64,000 nucleotides of DNA from AP-15 sp963772295 (GCA_963772295.1 CAVYWO010000020.1:930001-994000); one strand, 5' to 3'. Positions 44,545-54,314 are shown, numbered from the stretch's first letter. Translations and numbers: made by a program. Notes: generated by a model not told the origin, from the letters alone.

Positions 44545-45591
44545 CTAGGGGGCGAGCCGCCAGCGCAGGGTCTCGCCGGCGCGGAACGGCACCATGGCGC
44601 TGTCGCCGTTGCCGATCCGGGCGGGCACCGCGAGCGGTGCGCGCCGCAGGGTGATCCGCCCCTCGTTCGGCGGCAGGCGATAGAAGCTCGGACCGTGCAG
44701 CGCGGCGAAGGCTTCGAACCGGTCGAGCGCGTTTTCTTCCTCGAAGACTTCGGCGTAGAGCTCGAGCGCGCAAGCCGCGGTGAAGATGCCGGCGCAGCCG
44801 CAGGCCGTTTCCTTGGCCGCGATCGGATGCGGCGCACTGTCGGTGCCGAGAAAGAAGTGCGGATCGCCCGACACCGCGGCCCGACGCAATGCCCGCCGAT
44901 GCTTTTCGCGCTTGGCCACCGGCAGACAATAAAGATGCGGCCTGATCCCGCCGGCAAAGATCGCATTCCGGTTGATGACGAGGTGGTGGGCGGTGATCGT
45001 CGCTCCGAGATTGGCATCGGCCGCGGCGACGTATCGGGTGGCTTCCTCGGTCGTGATGTGCTCGAAGACGATTCGCAACTCGGGCAGCCGGCGGCGCCAA
45101 GGCTCGAGCACCCGGTCGATAAAGACCGCCTCGCGGTCGAACAGATCGACCTCGGGATCAGCGACCTCGCCATGGATCAACAGCGGCATGCCGATCGCCG
45201 CCAGCCGCTCCAGCACCCGGGCGACGCGCCCGAAATCGGCGATGCCCAGGGCCGCATTGGTCGTCGCGTGCGCCGGGTAGAGCTTGACCGCGGCAAAAAC
45301 CCCGTCCAGGTAGCCGCGCGCGACATCCTCGGGATCGGTCGTCTCCGTCAGGTAACAGGTCGTCAGCGGTGTGAAATCGGCGCCGGCCGGCGATGCCGCG
45401 AGGATGCGCGAGCGGTAGGCCAAGGCCGCCCTGGCGGTCGCGACCGGCGGCAGCAGGTTCGGCATGACGATCGCGCGGGCGAATTGCCGCGCAGTGAATG
45501 GCACAACCGTGGCGAGCATCGTGCCGTCGCGCAGGTGGACATGCCAGTCGTCGGGCCGGCGCAACGTGATCGTGTCCTTAGCGTCGACCAT
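44545..45591 (-). CDS. pyrC: Dihydroorotase PyrC
   Basis: 348 aa. Zinc motif DDWHVHLRDGTMLATVVPFT near residue 15, carbamylated Lys in VFAAVKLYPAHATTN near 102, His in IHGEVADPEVD near 140 and EHITTEEATRYV near 176, catalytic Asp in FFLGTDSAPHPIAAKE near 250. Class II (E. coli PyrC-like) enzyme of pyrimidine synthesis closing carbamoyl-aspartate to dihydroorotate. The start overlaps the stop of the upstream HugZ-like gene by 14 bp, so they are co-transcribed. Confidence 0.95.
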   Translation of the reverse strand: MVDAKDTITLRRPDDWHVHLRDGTMLATVVPFTARQFARAIVMPNLLPPVATARAALAYRSRILAASPAGADFTPLTTCYLTETTDPEDVARGYLDGVFAAVKLYPAHATTNAALGIADFGRVARVLERLAAIGMPLLIHGEVADPEVDLFDREAVFIDRVLEPWRRRLPELRIVFEHITTEEATRYVAAADANLGATITAHHLVINRNAIFAGGIRPHLYCLPVAKREKHRRALRRAAVSGDPHFFLGTDSAPHPIAAKETACGCAGIFTAACALELYAEVFEEENALDRFEAFAALHGPSFYRLPPNEGRITLRRAPLAVPARIGNGDSAMVPFRAGETLRWRLAP

Positions 45592-46318
45592 CCGCCCTGC
45601 CTGGTTCGCCGGTCGTCCCGGCGAGTTGAGCGAGTGCCGCCGCTACGGCATCGGCGGTCGACACCGGGGCATCGAATTCCAGCCGAGCGGTGGCGGCGCC
45701 CGACCGGATGTCGAGCCCCTCGGGATCGCAGCCGGTCGCCCGCCAGCCGGCGCCGCTGTGTCCGAGCCGCCGCGCGATGCAACCGGCGAGGATGTCGCCG
45801 AGCTGTTCGTTGACCCGGGCAATGATCGCCGGCTCTGCTGCGGCGATCGCCGAGTTGTCCTCGGAGAACAGCAGGTCGGAACCGTCGATCCAGGCGATTC
45901 GGCCAAAGCCGGCGACGAGCTGACCGCGCTCCACCGCGACCCGGTACAGCTTGAAATCGGCGAAGCCGGCATAGAATGTGCTCTCGGGGTGGCGCGCGAC
46001 AAACCGCTCCCGCAATCGCCGGTCAGCGATCGCCAGGGCCCTTCCGAGCAACGTCAATCGCGGCCCGGAGAGCGGATCGGGCAACTCGGCCGTGCCGTCG
46101 ATCAGGAGTGAGACGCGCGGATCGAAGGCGATGTTGCGACTGTGCTGGGCAAGGTCGGAGAGCAGCAACAGCGGGCTGGCGTCGTGATCGACGGCATAAA
46201 CGACGAGCGAGGCAAAAGGCGCGCCGCGCAGGCTCGTCGCGAGCGCCGCCCGGCCGCCGCGCCGCAACAGCCGGCGACCGGCCTCGCCCGGCGCGCCCAA
46301 GTCCTCCGTCCGGCTCAC
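45578..46318 (-). CDS. HugZ-like heme/pyridoxamine-oxidase-fold protein
   Basis: 246 aa, GTG start. N-terminal split-barrel of PNPOx fold (AALATSLRGAPFASLVVYAV, LLLLSDLAQHSRNIAFDPRV, LTLLGRALAI), then RHPESTFYAGFADFKLYRVA and GGF-like FGRIAWIDGSDLL. The C-terminal alpha/beta region (about 170-240) corresponds to the DUF2470 domain of HugZ-type proteins, which in some bacteria open heme to release iron. The His ligand region at the C-terminus could not be confirmed. First gene of an operon with pyrC. Confidence 0.75.
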   Translation of the reverse strand: MSRTEDLGAPGEAGRRLLRRGGRAALATSLRGAPFASLVVYAVDHDASPLLLLSDLAQHSRNIAFDPRVSLLIDGTAELPDPLSGPRLTLLGRALAIADRRLRERFVARHPESTFYAGFADFKLYRVAVERGQLVAGFGRIAWIDGSDLLFSEDNSAIAAAEPAIIARVNEQLGDILAGCIARRLGHSGAGWRATGCDPEGLDIRSGAATARLEFDAPVSTADAVAAALAQLAGTTGEPGRADGRR

Positions 46319-46489
46319 GGCGAAAGTCAGCTCCGAGGCGGGCGGCGCGTCAAGCCGGTCGACCCGGCATTCCGCTGCCGTGGGGTATCATCCCGGGTTT
46401 TGTTTTGCCACCGCGAGGCCATATTTGATCACGACCGTCCAGGTTGGGCAGCCGGCCGGCCATGCGGCAGGGAGTGGGGATGCTTTTCG

Positions 46490-47188
46490 ATGGCCAACAC
46501 GATTGCTCTCGTCGACGATGATCGCAACATCCTGACCTCGGTGTCGATCGCCCTCGAGGCCGAAGGTTTTTCGGTCCGTTGCTATTCCGACGGGGCCGAG
46601 GCGCTCAGAGGATTGAACGCGCAGGGCGTCGATCTCGCCGTGCTCGACATCAAGATGCCGCGGATGGACGGCATGGCGCTGTTGGAGCAGCTCCGCCGGC
46701 AGAGCAACATTCCGGTGATCTTCCTGACGTCGAAGGATGACGAGGTCGACGAGCTGTTGGGCCTGCGCATGGGCGCCGACGACTATATCAGGAAGCCGTT
46801 TTCGCAGCGCCTGTTGATCGAACGCATTCGGGCCTTGCTGCGGCGCGGCGAGCTTGCCCGCGAGCGCGACGGTATGCCGGGCGAGCCGGTGGTGGTGCGC
46901 GGCGCGCTGATCCTCGACCCGGCCCGGCACGAATGCAGCTGGGGCGGGGCGCGCGTCGAGCTGACGGTGACCGAATTCCTGATCCTGAAATCGCTGGCGC
47001 ACCGTCCGGGGCACGTCAAAAATCGCGACCAGCTGATGGACGCAGCGTATGGCGAGCACATTTACGTCGACGACCGCACGATCGACAGCCACATCAAGCG
47101 GCTGCGCAAGAAGTTCAAGGCGGTCGACGCCAACTTCGCCCAGATCGAAACCCTATATGGCGTCGGCTATCGATATCGCGAACGCTGA
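46490..47188 (+). CDS. chvI: Response regulator ChvI
   Basis: 232 aa, ATG 46490 behind GGGAGTGGGG. Receiver domain 1-120: ALVDDDRNI acidic pocket, phospho-acceptor Asp53 in VLDIKMPRMDG, switch Thr in VIFLTSKDDE, Lys near 101 in YIRKPF. OmpR-type winged helix 140-230: LTVTEFLILKSLAHRPGHV and YVDDRTIDSHIKRLRKKFK, ending YGVGYRYRE. With ChvG it forms the acid/envelope-stress system of alphaproteobacteria. The next gene is the cognate kinase 10 bp away. Confidence 0.95.
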   Translation: MANTIALVDDDRNILTSVSIALEAEGFSVRCYSDGAEALRGLNAQGVDLAVLDIKMPRMDGMALLEQLRRQSNIPVIFLTSKDDEVDELLGLRMGADDYIRKPFSQRLLIERIRALLRRGELARERDGMPGEPVVVRGALILDPARHECSWGGARVELTVTEFLILKSLAHRPGHVKNRDQLMDAAYGEHIYVDDRTIDSHIKRLRKKFKAVDANFAQIETLYGVGYRYRER

Positions 47189-47198
47189 ACCGCAGACC

Positions 47199-48905
47199 AT
47201 GCCGGACGGTCTTTCGCCGCCCCCCGCGACGCGGATGGAGGGACGAGATCGTCGACCGGAGCGGGGCTGGGGCGGATTTCTGGCAAAAGCCGGGGCGCTG
47301 CGGCCGGGCCGGCTCCGCCGCCGGCCGTTCTCGCCGATCACCGGCCGCATCCTCGCCGTCAACGTGCTGGCGCTTGCGATCTTGGCCGGCGGCTTTCTTT
47401 ATCTCGGCAAGTATCAGGCGAGCTTGATCGATCAGCAGATCGGGTCGTTGAAGACCGAGGCCAGGATTTTTGCCGCGGCGCTTGGCGAAGGTGCCGTGCT
47501 CGATTCGGCCGGTGACGGTCAGGTGCTGCTTCCCGATCTTGGCCGGATGATGATGCGCCGCCTGGTCGAGCCGACGAAGACCAGGGCTCGGCTGTTCGAC
47601 GCCAAAGGCAAGATCATCGCCGACAGCCGCATTTTGGCCGGACCCGGGGCCATTCAGGTGCTCGAACTGCCGCCACCCGACACCAAAGGTTTCCTGAGGC
47701 GCGCGGCCGATCGCGTTTACGATTGGGTGGTCGGCCGGTTTCCGCACCGCTCCAGTTATCCGATTTATCGCGAGACCGCGTCGCCCCGCGCCCACGACTA
47801 CGCCGAGGTGGAAGAGGCGCTGCGCGGCGAGACCGGAGCCGCGATCCGGCGGGATCGCGAGGGGGACGGTCTTGTGTTCAGCGTTGCCGTGCCGGTTCAG
47901 CGGTACAAGCAAGTACTGGGCGCGGTGATGCTGTCGACCGGCAGTCGCGAAATCCAGGACGGGCTGCGCAACGTGCGCCTCGAATTGCTGCGCATCTTTG
48001 GCGTGGCATTGCTGGTTACCGTGCTGCTTTCGGTTTATCTCGCCGGCACCATTGCCCGCCCGATCCGCCGCCTCGCGGCGGCGGCGGAACGCGCTCGGGG
48101 CCGCCGGGCGCGCGTCGAGATCCCGGATTTCACCGGGCGCCGCGACGAGATCGGCGATCTTTCGAGCTCGCTGCGCGAAATGACCGATGCCGTGTGGCAG
48201 CGGATGAGCGCCATCGAGCACTTTGCCGCCGATGTCGCGCACGAGATCAAGAACCCGCTGAGTTCGCTGCGCAGCGCCGTGGAAACCGCCACCCGCATCG
48301 AAGACCCGACCAACCGGAAGCGGTTGATGGCAATCATCCTCGACGATGTCGAGCGGCTCGACCGGCTGATCACCGACATCTCCGATGCCTCACGCCTCGA
48401 CGCCGAACTGAGCCGCATCGAACTGGCCCCGGTCGATGTCGCGGCGATGCTCGGCGCGCTCGCCGAGATCCACCAGGCGACCCGGGCTGCGGATGCGCCG
48501 CACCTTGTCCTCGAACTTCCCGAGCGCGGCCGAGCACTGATCGTACCGGCCATCGAGAGCCGGCTGTCGCAGGTGTTCCGCAATCTGATCGCCAATGCCG
48601 TATCGTTCAGCCCGGCGGCGGGGGAAATCCGCCTGCGTGCCAGAGCCGACGGCAGAGCCGTCCTGGTGACCGTGGAAGATCAGGGGCCGGGCATCCCGGA
48701 AGACAAGCTGACCGCGATTTTCGATCGGTTCTACAGCGAGCGTCCGGCCGGCGAAAAGTTCGGTACCCATTCGGGGCTCGGCCTGTCGATTTCGAAGCAG
48801 ATCGTCGAGGCGCATCGCGGCATGATCTGGGCGGAGAACCGCCGGGAGAGCAACGGCGGGGTCGGCGGCGCGCGCTTCTGCATTCGGCTGCCGTCTCGGC
48901 CTTGA
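47199..48905 (+). CDS. chvG: Sensor histidine kinase ChvG
   Basis: 568 aa, ATG 47199. TM1 at about 51-70 (ILAVNVLALAILAGGFLYLG), periplasmic sensor domain about 75-260, TM2 about 265-283 (FGVALLVTVLLSVYLAGTI), HAMP with RRLAAAAERARGRR. Phospho-acceptor His348 in FAADVAHEIKNPLSSLRSAV, N-box FRNLIANAVSFSPAAG, G1 VEDQGPGIPEDK, G2 THSGLGLSISKQIVEAHRG. It senses envelope or acid stress (repressed by ExoR in rhizobia) and phosphorylates ChvI. The next gene, hprK, starts near or within its 3' end. Confidence 0.95.
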   Translation: MPDGLSPPPATRMEGRDRRPERGWGGFLAKAGALRPGRLRRRPFSPITGRILAVNVLALAILAGGFLYLGKYQASLIDQQIGSLKTEARIFAAALGEGAVLDSAGDGQVLLPDLGRMMMRRLVEPTKTRARLFDAKGKIIADSRILAGPGAIQVLELPPPDTKGFLRRAADRVYDWVVGRFPHRSSYPIYRETASPRAHDYAEVEEALRGETGAAIRRDREGDGLVFSVAVPVQRYKQVLGAVMLSTGSREIQDGLRNVRLELLRIFGVALLVTVLLSVYLAGTIARPIRRLAAAAERARGRRARVEIPDFTGRRDEIGDLSSSLREMTDAVWQRMSAIEHFAADVAHEIKNPLSSLRSAVETATRIEDPTNRKRLMAIILDDVERLDRLITDISDASRLDAELSRIELAPVDVAAMLGALAEIHQATRAADAPHLVLELPERGRALIVPAIESRLSQVFRNLIANAVSFSPAAGEIRLRARADGRAVLVTVEDQGPGIPEDKLTAIFDRFYSERPAGEKFGTHSGLGLSISKQIVEAHRGMIWAENRRESNGGVGGARFCIRLPSRP

Positions 48906-48919
48906 AGGGAACCTTGCTC

Positions 48920-49354
48920 GTGCACGCGACCGCGGTCGCCCTCGACGGCGGCGCAATCCTGTTGCGCGGCCCGTCGGGTGCCGGAAAATCGGATCTCGGG
49001 CTGCGCCTGATCGATGCCGGCGCCCGCCTCGTCGCCGACGACCAAGTCGAGCTGCGGCGGGCCGGCCGGGAGATCCTGGCGCGCGCGCCGGCGGCGCTCG
49101 CCGGCCGCTTCGAAATCCGCGGCGTCGGCATCGTTCGGGTCGCTGCGGTGGACGAGGCGCCGCTCGTACTGATTGCCGATCTGATCCCCGCCGGCGAGAT
49201 CGAGCGCCTGCCCGAACCGCGCGTCGAGAGCGTGCTTGGTGTCGCTATCCCACTGGTTGCGCTGACGCCCTTCGAAGCTTCCGCGGCGGCCAAGCTCGCC
49301 TTTGTCCGGCGGGCGTTGGCCATGGCTCCGCCACCGGCCGCGAACGGCGCATGA
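48920..49354 (+). CDS. hprK: HPr kinase/phosphorylase HprK (short alphaproteobacterial form)
   Basis: 144 aa from GTG 48920 (VHATAVALDGGAILLRGPSG); TTG 48902, overlapping the chvG stop, is the alternative. Walker A GPSGAGKSDLGLRLIDAG near residue 18, Asp in LVADDQVELRR, C-terminal RVESVLGVAIPLVAL. Alphaproteobacterial HprK lacks the N-terminal domain of Firmicutes and consists of the kinase core, as here. It phosphorylates HPr on the regulatory Ser, linking the ChvGI operon to the PTS genes downstream. Confidence 0.9.
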   Translation: MHATAVALDGGAILLRGPSGAGKSDLGLRLIDAGARLVADDQVELRRAGREILARAPAALAGRFEIRGVGIVRVAAVDEAPLVLIADLIPAGEIERLPEPRVESVLGVAIPLVALTPFEASAAAKLAFVRRALAMAPPPAANGA

Positions 49355-49786
49355 GGCGGCCGCCGGCGCCGAGCCCCGTCCCCGGCCTCGCGCCGAGACG
49401 CGGCGCATCGAGTGTGATGACGCGCGGCACGAACGGCGCTATACGGAGAGCCGACGGCCTCACCCGCGCGCCGGAGACCGCCCGGTAACGGACGCGATCC
49501 GCGGCGGACGACAAGTGGTATGTGCATTGCGCAACCGCGCCGACTTTGCGATCGATCCCACCGCCGCCAATCCGAAACGTCTGTCGACCGGCGATGTCAC
49601 CGTCGCGATGTCGCGCCTGCGCCTTTTTGCCACATCCTTTGTGTGCGGCCGCGAGGTCGTCCGCGACGCGGAGGCGGGCTTCGACCGGCGCGCTCCGTGC
49701 CGCCGCGATAACCGGGTGCCGCCGCCCCTTGGCGCTGCCGCCGTCCCGGGCTGACGACCGCGGCCGGTTCCAGCATAGGGAAGCCA
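49355..49786. other. Gap between hprK and the EIIA gene, no gene recognised
   Basis: In related genomes rapZ often stands here. No RapZ-like sequence (for example its N-terminal Walker A) was seen in any frame; open frames are Arg/Pro-rich composition artefacts. Confidence 0.5.
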
Positions 49787-50194
49787 ATGATCGGCATGGT
49801 TTTGGTGACGCATGGGCGGCTCGCGGTGGAGTTTATCGCCGCCCTCGAGCATGTCGTCGGCGCACAAAAGCAGGTCGCCGCGATCTGCATCGGCGCCGAG
49901 GACGACATGGAGGCGCGCCGCCAGGAAATTCTGCGCCGGATTTCCGAGGTCGACACCGGCGACGGCGTGGTGCTGCTGACCGACATGTTCGGCGGCACAC
50001 CGTCAAATCTAGCGATTTCGGTGATGGACCGGCCGCGGATCGAGGTCGTCGCCGGCGTCAATCTGCCGATGCTGATCAAGCTTGCCAGCTTGCGTCAGAA
50101 CGAAGGCCTTCAGCGCAGCGTCAGCGGCGCACAGGAGGCCGGCCGCAAATACATCAACGTCGCCTCGCAGCTGTTGCGCGACGTCGGCAGATGA
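49787..50194 (+). CDS. PTS EIIA component, mannose type
   Basis: 135 aa. Phospho-acceptor His9 in MVLVTHGRLAVEFIAALEHV, then VLLTDMFGGTPSNLAISVMD and VVAGVNLPMLIKLASLR. In alphaproteobacteria this EIIA has no matching permease and acts as the regulatory end point of the PTS chain. The stop overlaps the HPr ATG (ATGA). Confidence 0.93.
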   Translation: MIGMVLVTHGRLAVEFIAALEHVVGAQKQVAAICIGAEDDMEARRQEILRRISEVDTGDGVVLLTDMFGGTPSNLAISVMDRPRIEVVAGVNLPMLIKLASLRQNEGLQRSVSGAQEAGRKYINVASQLLRDVGR

Positions 50195-50502
50195 GCGAGC
50201 CCGGCAGCGACCCCGGTCCCGGCGCGGCGGTGGCGATGGTCCGGCGCACCGCAACGATTTGCAACCAGCGCGGGCTGCATGCCCGCGCCGCGGCCCGCTT
50301 CGTCAAGATTGCCGGCCAATTCGACGCCGAGGTGCGGGTGCGCAAGAACGGCACCGAGGTCTCGGGCCGCTCGATCATGGGGCTGATGATGCTGGCGGCG
50401 GCGCCGGGGACGGTGATCGAATTGAGCGGCAGCGGGGCCGAAGCCGAACCCGCGGTGGCGGCGCTCGTGCAGCTGATCGAATGCAAGTTCGATGAGGATT
50501 GA
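50191..50502 (+). CDS. ptsH: Phosphocarrier protein HPr
   Basis: 103 aa, ATG 50191. About 16 residues longer at the N-terminus than typical HPr. Active-site His30 in NQRGLHARAAARFVKIA and regulatory Ser61 in VSGRSIMGLMMLAA, both intact. Substrate of HprK at Ser61 and of enzyme I at His30. Its stop lies inside the start of the enzyme I gene. Confidence 0.94.
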   Translation: MSEPGSDPGPGAAVAMVRRTATICNQRGLHARAAARFVKIAGQFDAEVRVRKNGTEVSGRSIMGLMMLAAAPGTVIELSGSGAEAEPAVAALVQLIECKFDED

Positions 50503-52289
50503 CGAGGCGGAAAGCGAAGCGCCGCAGGCTGCCGCCGCCGAGCGGAGATTGTCTGGGGTGGGGGTGTCGCCGGGGATCGCGATTGGCCCTGCTGATGTCC
50601 GCGAAGGCGGGGCGCTGTCGGTCCACGAGCGGCACCTCCCCGAGGCCGACATCGATGCCGAGCGGCACCGCTTTGCCGAGGCGGTCGCGGTGTCGCTCAA
50701 GCAGCTGCGCAAGCTCAAGGTGAAATCGTCGGTGCTGCCCGCATCCGCCGCCGAGGAGGTCGGCTATCTGCTCGATGCGCATCTTGCGATGCTGTCGAAT
50801 TCGCGCCTCGTGCGCGGCGCCGAAGAGCGCATCGGCCGCGCCCAGATCAACGCCGAGCGCGCGGTGCAGATCGAAATCGACGAGATCGCCAAGGGTTTTG
50901 TGGCGATGCGCGACGCTTATCTGGCGGCGCGGATCGAGGATATCCGGGTGGTCGGCGCGCGGCTCATTCGCAATCTGATCAAAAAGCCCTACGCCGCCTA
51001 TTCGGACGTCACCCCCGGCGCCGTGATCCTTGCCGATGAGCTGACGCCGGCCGACACGGCGCTGATGGATCCGCGGCAGATCGCCGGGTTTGCGGCGGAG
51101 ACGGGCGGGATCGAGAGCCATACCGCGATCGTTGCCCGGGCGCTCGGCCTGCCGGCGGTGCTGGCGGTGCCGGATCTGCTCGAAGCGGCTCGGGCCGACC
51201 AGATGGTGGTGATCGATGGCGGCGCCGGCACGGTCATCGTCGACCCGTCGGCCGAGACGATCAGCGACTACGAGGCGCGACGCGACGCCCTGGCCCGGGA
51301 GCGGCGCCTCTTGGCGAGGCTGCGCCGGGTGCCGGCGGTGACCCGCGATGCGGTGGAGATCGCGCTCGATGCCAATCTCGAGTTGCCGGTCGAGCTCGCC
51401 CAGGCGGTGGCGAGCGGCGCCGCCGGGCTCGGCCTCGTGCGCTCCGAGTTCCTCTACATGAACCGCGAGGACTTGCCGGACGAGGACGAGCAATATGCCG
51501 CCTATGTCGCGCTGGTCCGCGGCATGGGGGAAGCCGGTAACGGTTCGAACCCTCGATCTCGGCTACGAAAAGATCGCGCCGGCGCTCACCGGGCAAATCG
51601 CCGCGCCGGACAACCCGGCGCTCGGCCTGCGCGCCATCCGCCTCTCGCTGCAGGACCGCCGGCTCTTGGACCCGCAACTCGCGGCGATGCTGCGCGCGGC
51701 GGCCGAGGGCCCGCTGCGCATCCTGTTGCCGATGATCTCGAACGCCGGCGAGATCCGCCGGGTGCGCGAGGCGATCGGCCAGGTGGCGCGACGACTGAAG
51801 CGGCGCGGCGCGCCGCTGCCCAACCCGCTGCCGCCCTTGGGCGTCATGATCGAGGTGCCGGGAGCCGCGCTCGCCGCCGATGCCCTCGCGGCCGAGGCCG
51901 ATTTCTTTGCCATCGGCACCAACGACCTCGTGCAATACACGCTGGCGATCGATCGCAGCGACGAGCAGGTGGCGTACCTCTACAATCCGTTGCACCCGGC
52001 GGTATTGCGGCTGATCCAATTCGCGGTCGAGGCGGCGCTGCGCCGCAGCATGCCGATCAGCGTCTGCGGCGAGATGGCCGGCGAGCCGCGCTTCACGGCG
52101 CTGCTGCTGGGGCTCGGCCTGCGCAATCTGTCGATGGCGCCGGCGAATATACCGCGCGTCAAGCACCGCATCCGCAACCTCGATATGGTCGCGGCCACGC
52201 GCCGTGCGCGAGCGATCATGGATCAGTCCGACATCGGTCGCATCGCCGCGCTGGTCGACGATTTCAACACCGTCGCCTGGCCGCAGTGA
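50492..52289 (+). pseudogene. ptsP: PEP-protein phosphotransferase (enzyme I), one frameshift
   Basis: ATG 50492, overlapping the ptsH stop. N-terminal part: RLSGVGVSPGIAIGPADV, active-site His in AAETGGIESHTAIVARALGL, AGLGLVRSEFLYMNREDLPD. The frame changes in the G-run GGCATGGGGGAAGCC near 51530. The rest is in frame +1: KPVTVRTLDLGYEKIAP, IRLSLQDRRLLDPQLAAMLR, PLGVMIEVPGAALAADAL, FAIGTNDLVQYTLAIDRSDE, ISVCGEMAGEP. All catalytic motifs survive once the indel is corrected (about 599 aa). A loss in this core gene is unlikely, so a sequencing indel is the better explanation. There is no GAF domain, so it is the short enzyme I form despite the ptsP-like context. Confidence 0.88.
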
Positions 52290-52523
52290 TCAGCTGAGGC
52301 ACCATGTCCGCTGTGGCCGGACATCGCGGAATGGGTTCACCGAAGGCCTTGGCGATATCAGGGGGACGAGGCCAAAAATATCCGGCCCGCGAAGGGTGAC
52401 GCGATCATCGCATCCCGGGTTCGCCATCTCGGTTGCGCCGCCGCTTTCTGCCTCGCTGGCACTGCCCAGGCGGCCACCGGATACGTTCGGGTCGACCAGA
52501 TCGGCTATGAAGCGGGGCTGCCG

Positions 52524-54314
52524 ATGCGCGCCTACGTGATGAGCGCAAGCCCGCTGAATGGCGAACGGTTCAGCGTCGAGAACGCCGCCGGCCGGGTTGC
52601 CGCCGCCGGCACGGTCGGCGGCAGGCTCGGTAATTGGGCCAGCTACTCGGTCTATCCGATCGATTTCACGCTGTCGGTCATCGGCCGCTACACGATCCGC
52701 GTCGGAGCCGGCGGCGGCGCCGTCTCGCCCGCCTTCCGGGTGGCCGCACCCGCCGCGCTCTATGGTGAGCCGCTCGGAAAAACGCTGGAGTTTTATCAGG
52801 ACGAGCGGGACGGCCCCGATTACATCCCCTCGCCGCTGCGCCGCGCACCCGGGCACCTCAACGATGCGAGCGCCACGGTCTATCGCACGCCCGCCTTCGA
52901 CCGCCACGGCAGGATTATCGGCCGGCTCGCGGCGACCGGCGGCACGATCGACGCGTTGGGCGGCTGGTGGGATGCCGGCGACTACCTGAAATTCGTCGAG
53001 ACCGCGAGCTACGCGGTGGCGCTGATGGCGGTCGGCATCCGCGACTTCCCGGACCAGATGGGTGCCGGGTCGACGACCTCGGATTTCACCGCGGAAGCAC
53101 GCTTCGGGCTCGACTGGCTGCAGGGGATGTGGGACCAACCGAGCCGGACGCTCGCCTACCAGGTCGGGATCGGTAGCGATTTCACGACTTCCGACGATCT
53201 CAGCGACCACGACATCTGGCGCCTGCCGCAGGCCGACGACACCTATGGCGGCAGCAACCCGATCTACCAGTACATCCGCCACCGGCCGGTATTCCGCGCC
53301 GGTCCAGCCGGCGCCCGACTGAGCCCCAACCTGGCGGGCCGGCTGGCTGCGGATTTCGCCCTGTGCTTCCGCATCTTCAGCGCGACCGACCCAGCCTATG
53401 CCGACCGCTGCCTGGCCTCGGCCGAGACGATCTTCGACCTGGCCGAGACCGCGCCCGCCGGCCGACTGCTCACCGTGGCGCCGTCGGACTTCTACCCCGA
53501 GATCGAATGGCGCGACGACCTCGAACTGGGCGCCGTCGAGCTCTATTTCGCGCTCGCCGCCGGCCGGCCGCCGGCGGGCCTCGCGCACGCCGACCCCGGC
53601 TATTATCTCGACCGGGCGGCCGACTGGGCGCATGCCTATATCAACGGGCCGAACGACCAAACCGACACGCTCAATCTTTACGATGTCAGCGGCCTCGCCC
53701 ATTTCGAGCTGTACCGGGCGATCACGCGCGCCGGGCGGCCGCGGCTAAGGGTCAGTCAAGCCGATCTTCTGGGCGACCTGGCCGGACAGATCGCGGCCTC
53801 GGTCGCCGCGGCGCGGGATCCGTTCGGCGCCGGGTACAACTGGTCCTACGGCGACACCACCTCGCATCTCGCCGGGTTGTCGGTGATGGCCAAGGAATAT
53901 GCCTGGTTGACCGGCGACCAGCGTTACGAGACCCTCTCCCGGCGCTGGCTGGCCAATGTCTTCGGCGCCAATGCCTGGGGCACCTCGCTGATCATCGGCG
54001 TGGGCTCCACCTTTCCCGACTGCCCGCAGCATCAGGTCGCCAATATCCTCGGCAGCCTGACCGGGGGCGCGCCCGTTCTGAACGGCGCCGCGGTCGAGGG
54101 GCCGAACAGCGCCGCCTCGTCGGGGTTTCTGAGCGGCATGCGCCGCTGCCCGCCGGGTGGCGGCGACCGCTTCCGGGCGTTCAATGGCAGGGGCGCCGTC
54201 TACCAGGACAATGTCCAGTCCTACACGACCACCGAGCCGGCGATCGATCTGACCGCCACCTCGATGCTGATGTATTCCTGGCGGATTGCCGGCGCCCCCA
54301 GCGGCACGCCATGA
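52524..54314 (+). CDS. Glycoside hydrolase family 9 (endoglucanase-like) with N-terminal Ig domain
   Basis: 596 aa from ATG 52524. The same frame upstream reads as a signal peptide and domain start (RHLGCAAAFCLAGTAQA, then ATGYVRVDQIGYEAGLP) but has no ATG, GTG or TTG back to the enzyme I stop. GTG 52396 in the neighbouring frame would work if one C is missing in CATCCCGGG. Domain order: CelD-type Ig domain (to about residue 75), then the (alpha/alpha)6 barrel with GGWWDAGDYLKFVETASYAV (catalytic Asp pair), DCPQHQVANILG in place of the usual PHHR, and TTTEPAIDLTATS with the acid Glu. It would cut beta-1,4-glucans in the periplasm or outside. The His-to-Gln change may alter substrate. Confidence 0.85.
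   Translation: MRAYVMSASPLNGERFSVENAAGRVAAAGTVGGRLGNWASYSVYPIDFTLSVIGRYTIRVGAGGGAVSPAFRVAAPAALYGEPLGKTLEFYQDERDGPDYIPSPLRRAPGHLNDASATVYRTPAFDRHGRIIGRLAATGGTIDALGGWWDAGDYLKFVETASYAVALMAVGIRDFPDQMGAGSTTSDFTAEARFGLDWLQGMWDQPSRTLAYQVGIGSDFTTSDDLSDHDIWRLPQADDTYGGSNPIYQYIRHRPVFRAGPAGARLSPNLAGRLAADFALCFRIFSATDPAYADRCLASAETIFDLAETAPAGRLLTVAPSDFYPEIEWRDDLELGAVELYFALAAGRPPAGLAHADPGYYLDRAADWAHAYINGPNDQTDTLNLYDVSGLAHFELYRAITRAGRPRLRVSQADLLGDLAGQIAASVAAARDPFGAGYNWSYGDTTSHLAGLSVMAKEYAWLTGDQRYETLSRRWLANVFGANAWGTSLIIGVGSTFPDCPQHQVANILGSLTGGAPVLNGAAVEGPNSAASSGFLSGMRRCPPGGGDRFRAFNGRGAVYQDNVQSYTTTEPAIDLTATSMLMYSWRIAGAPSGTP

Noticed and set aside
42968..45100. Extension of the HpaB-like gene to 45100
   Set aside because: The extra 215 codons overlap pyrC and carry no HpaB sequence; ATG 44455 gives the normal family length.
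49302..49754. 150-codon frame where rapZ might be expected
   Set aside because: Starts inside hprK, Arg/Pro-rich, no Walker motif; not RapZ.
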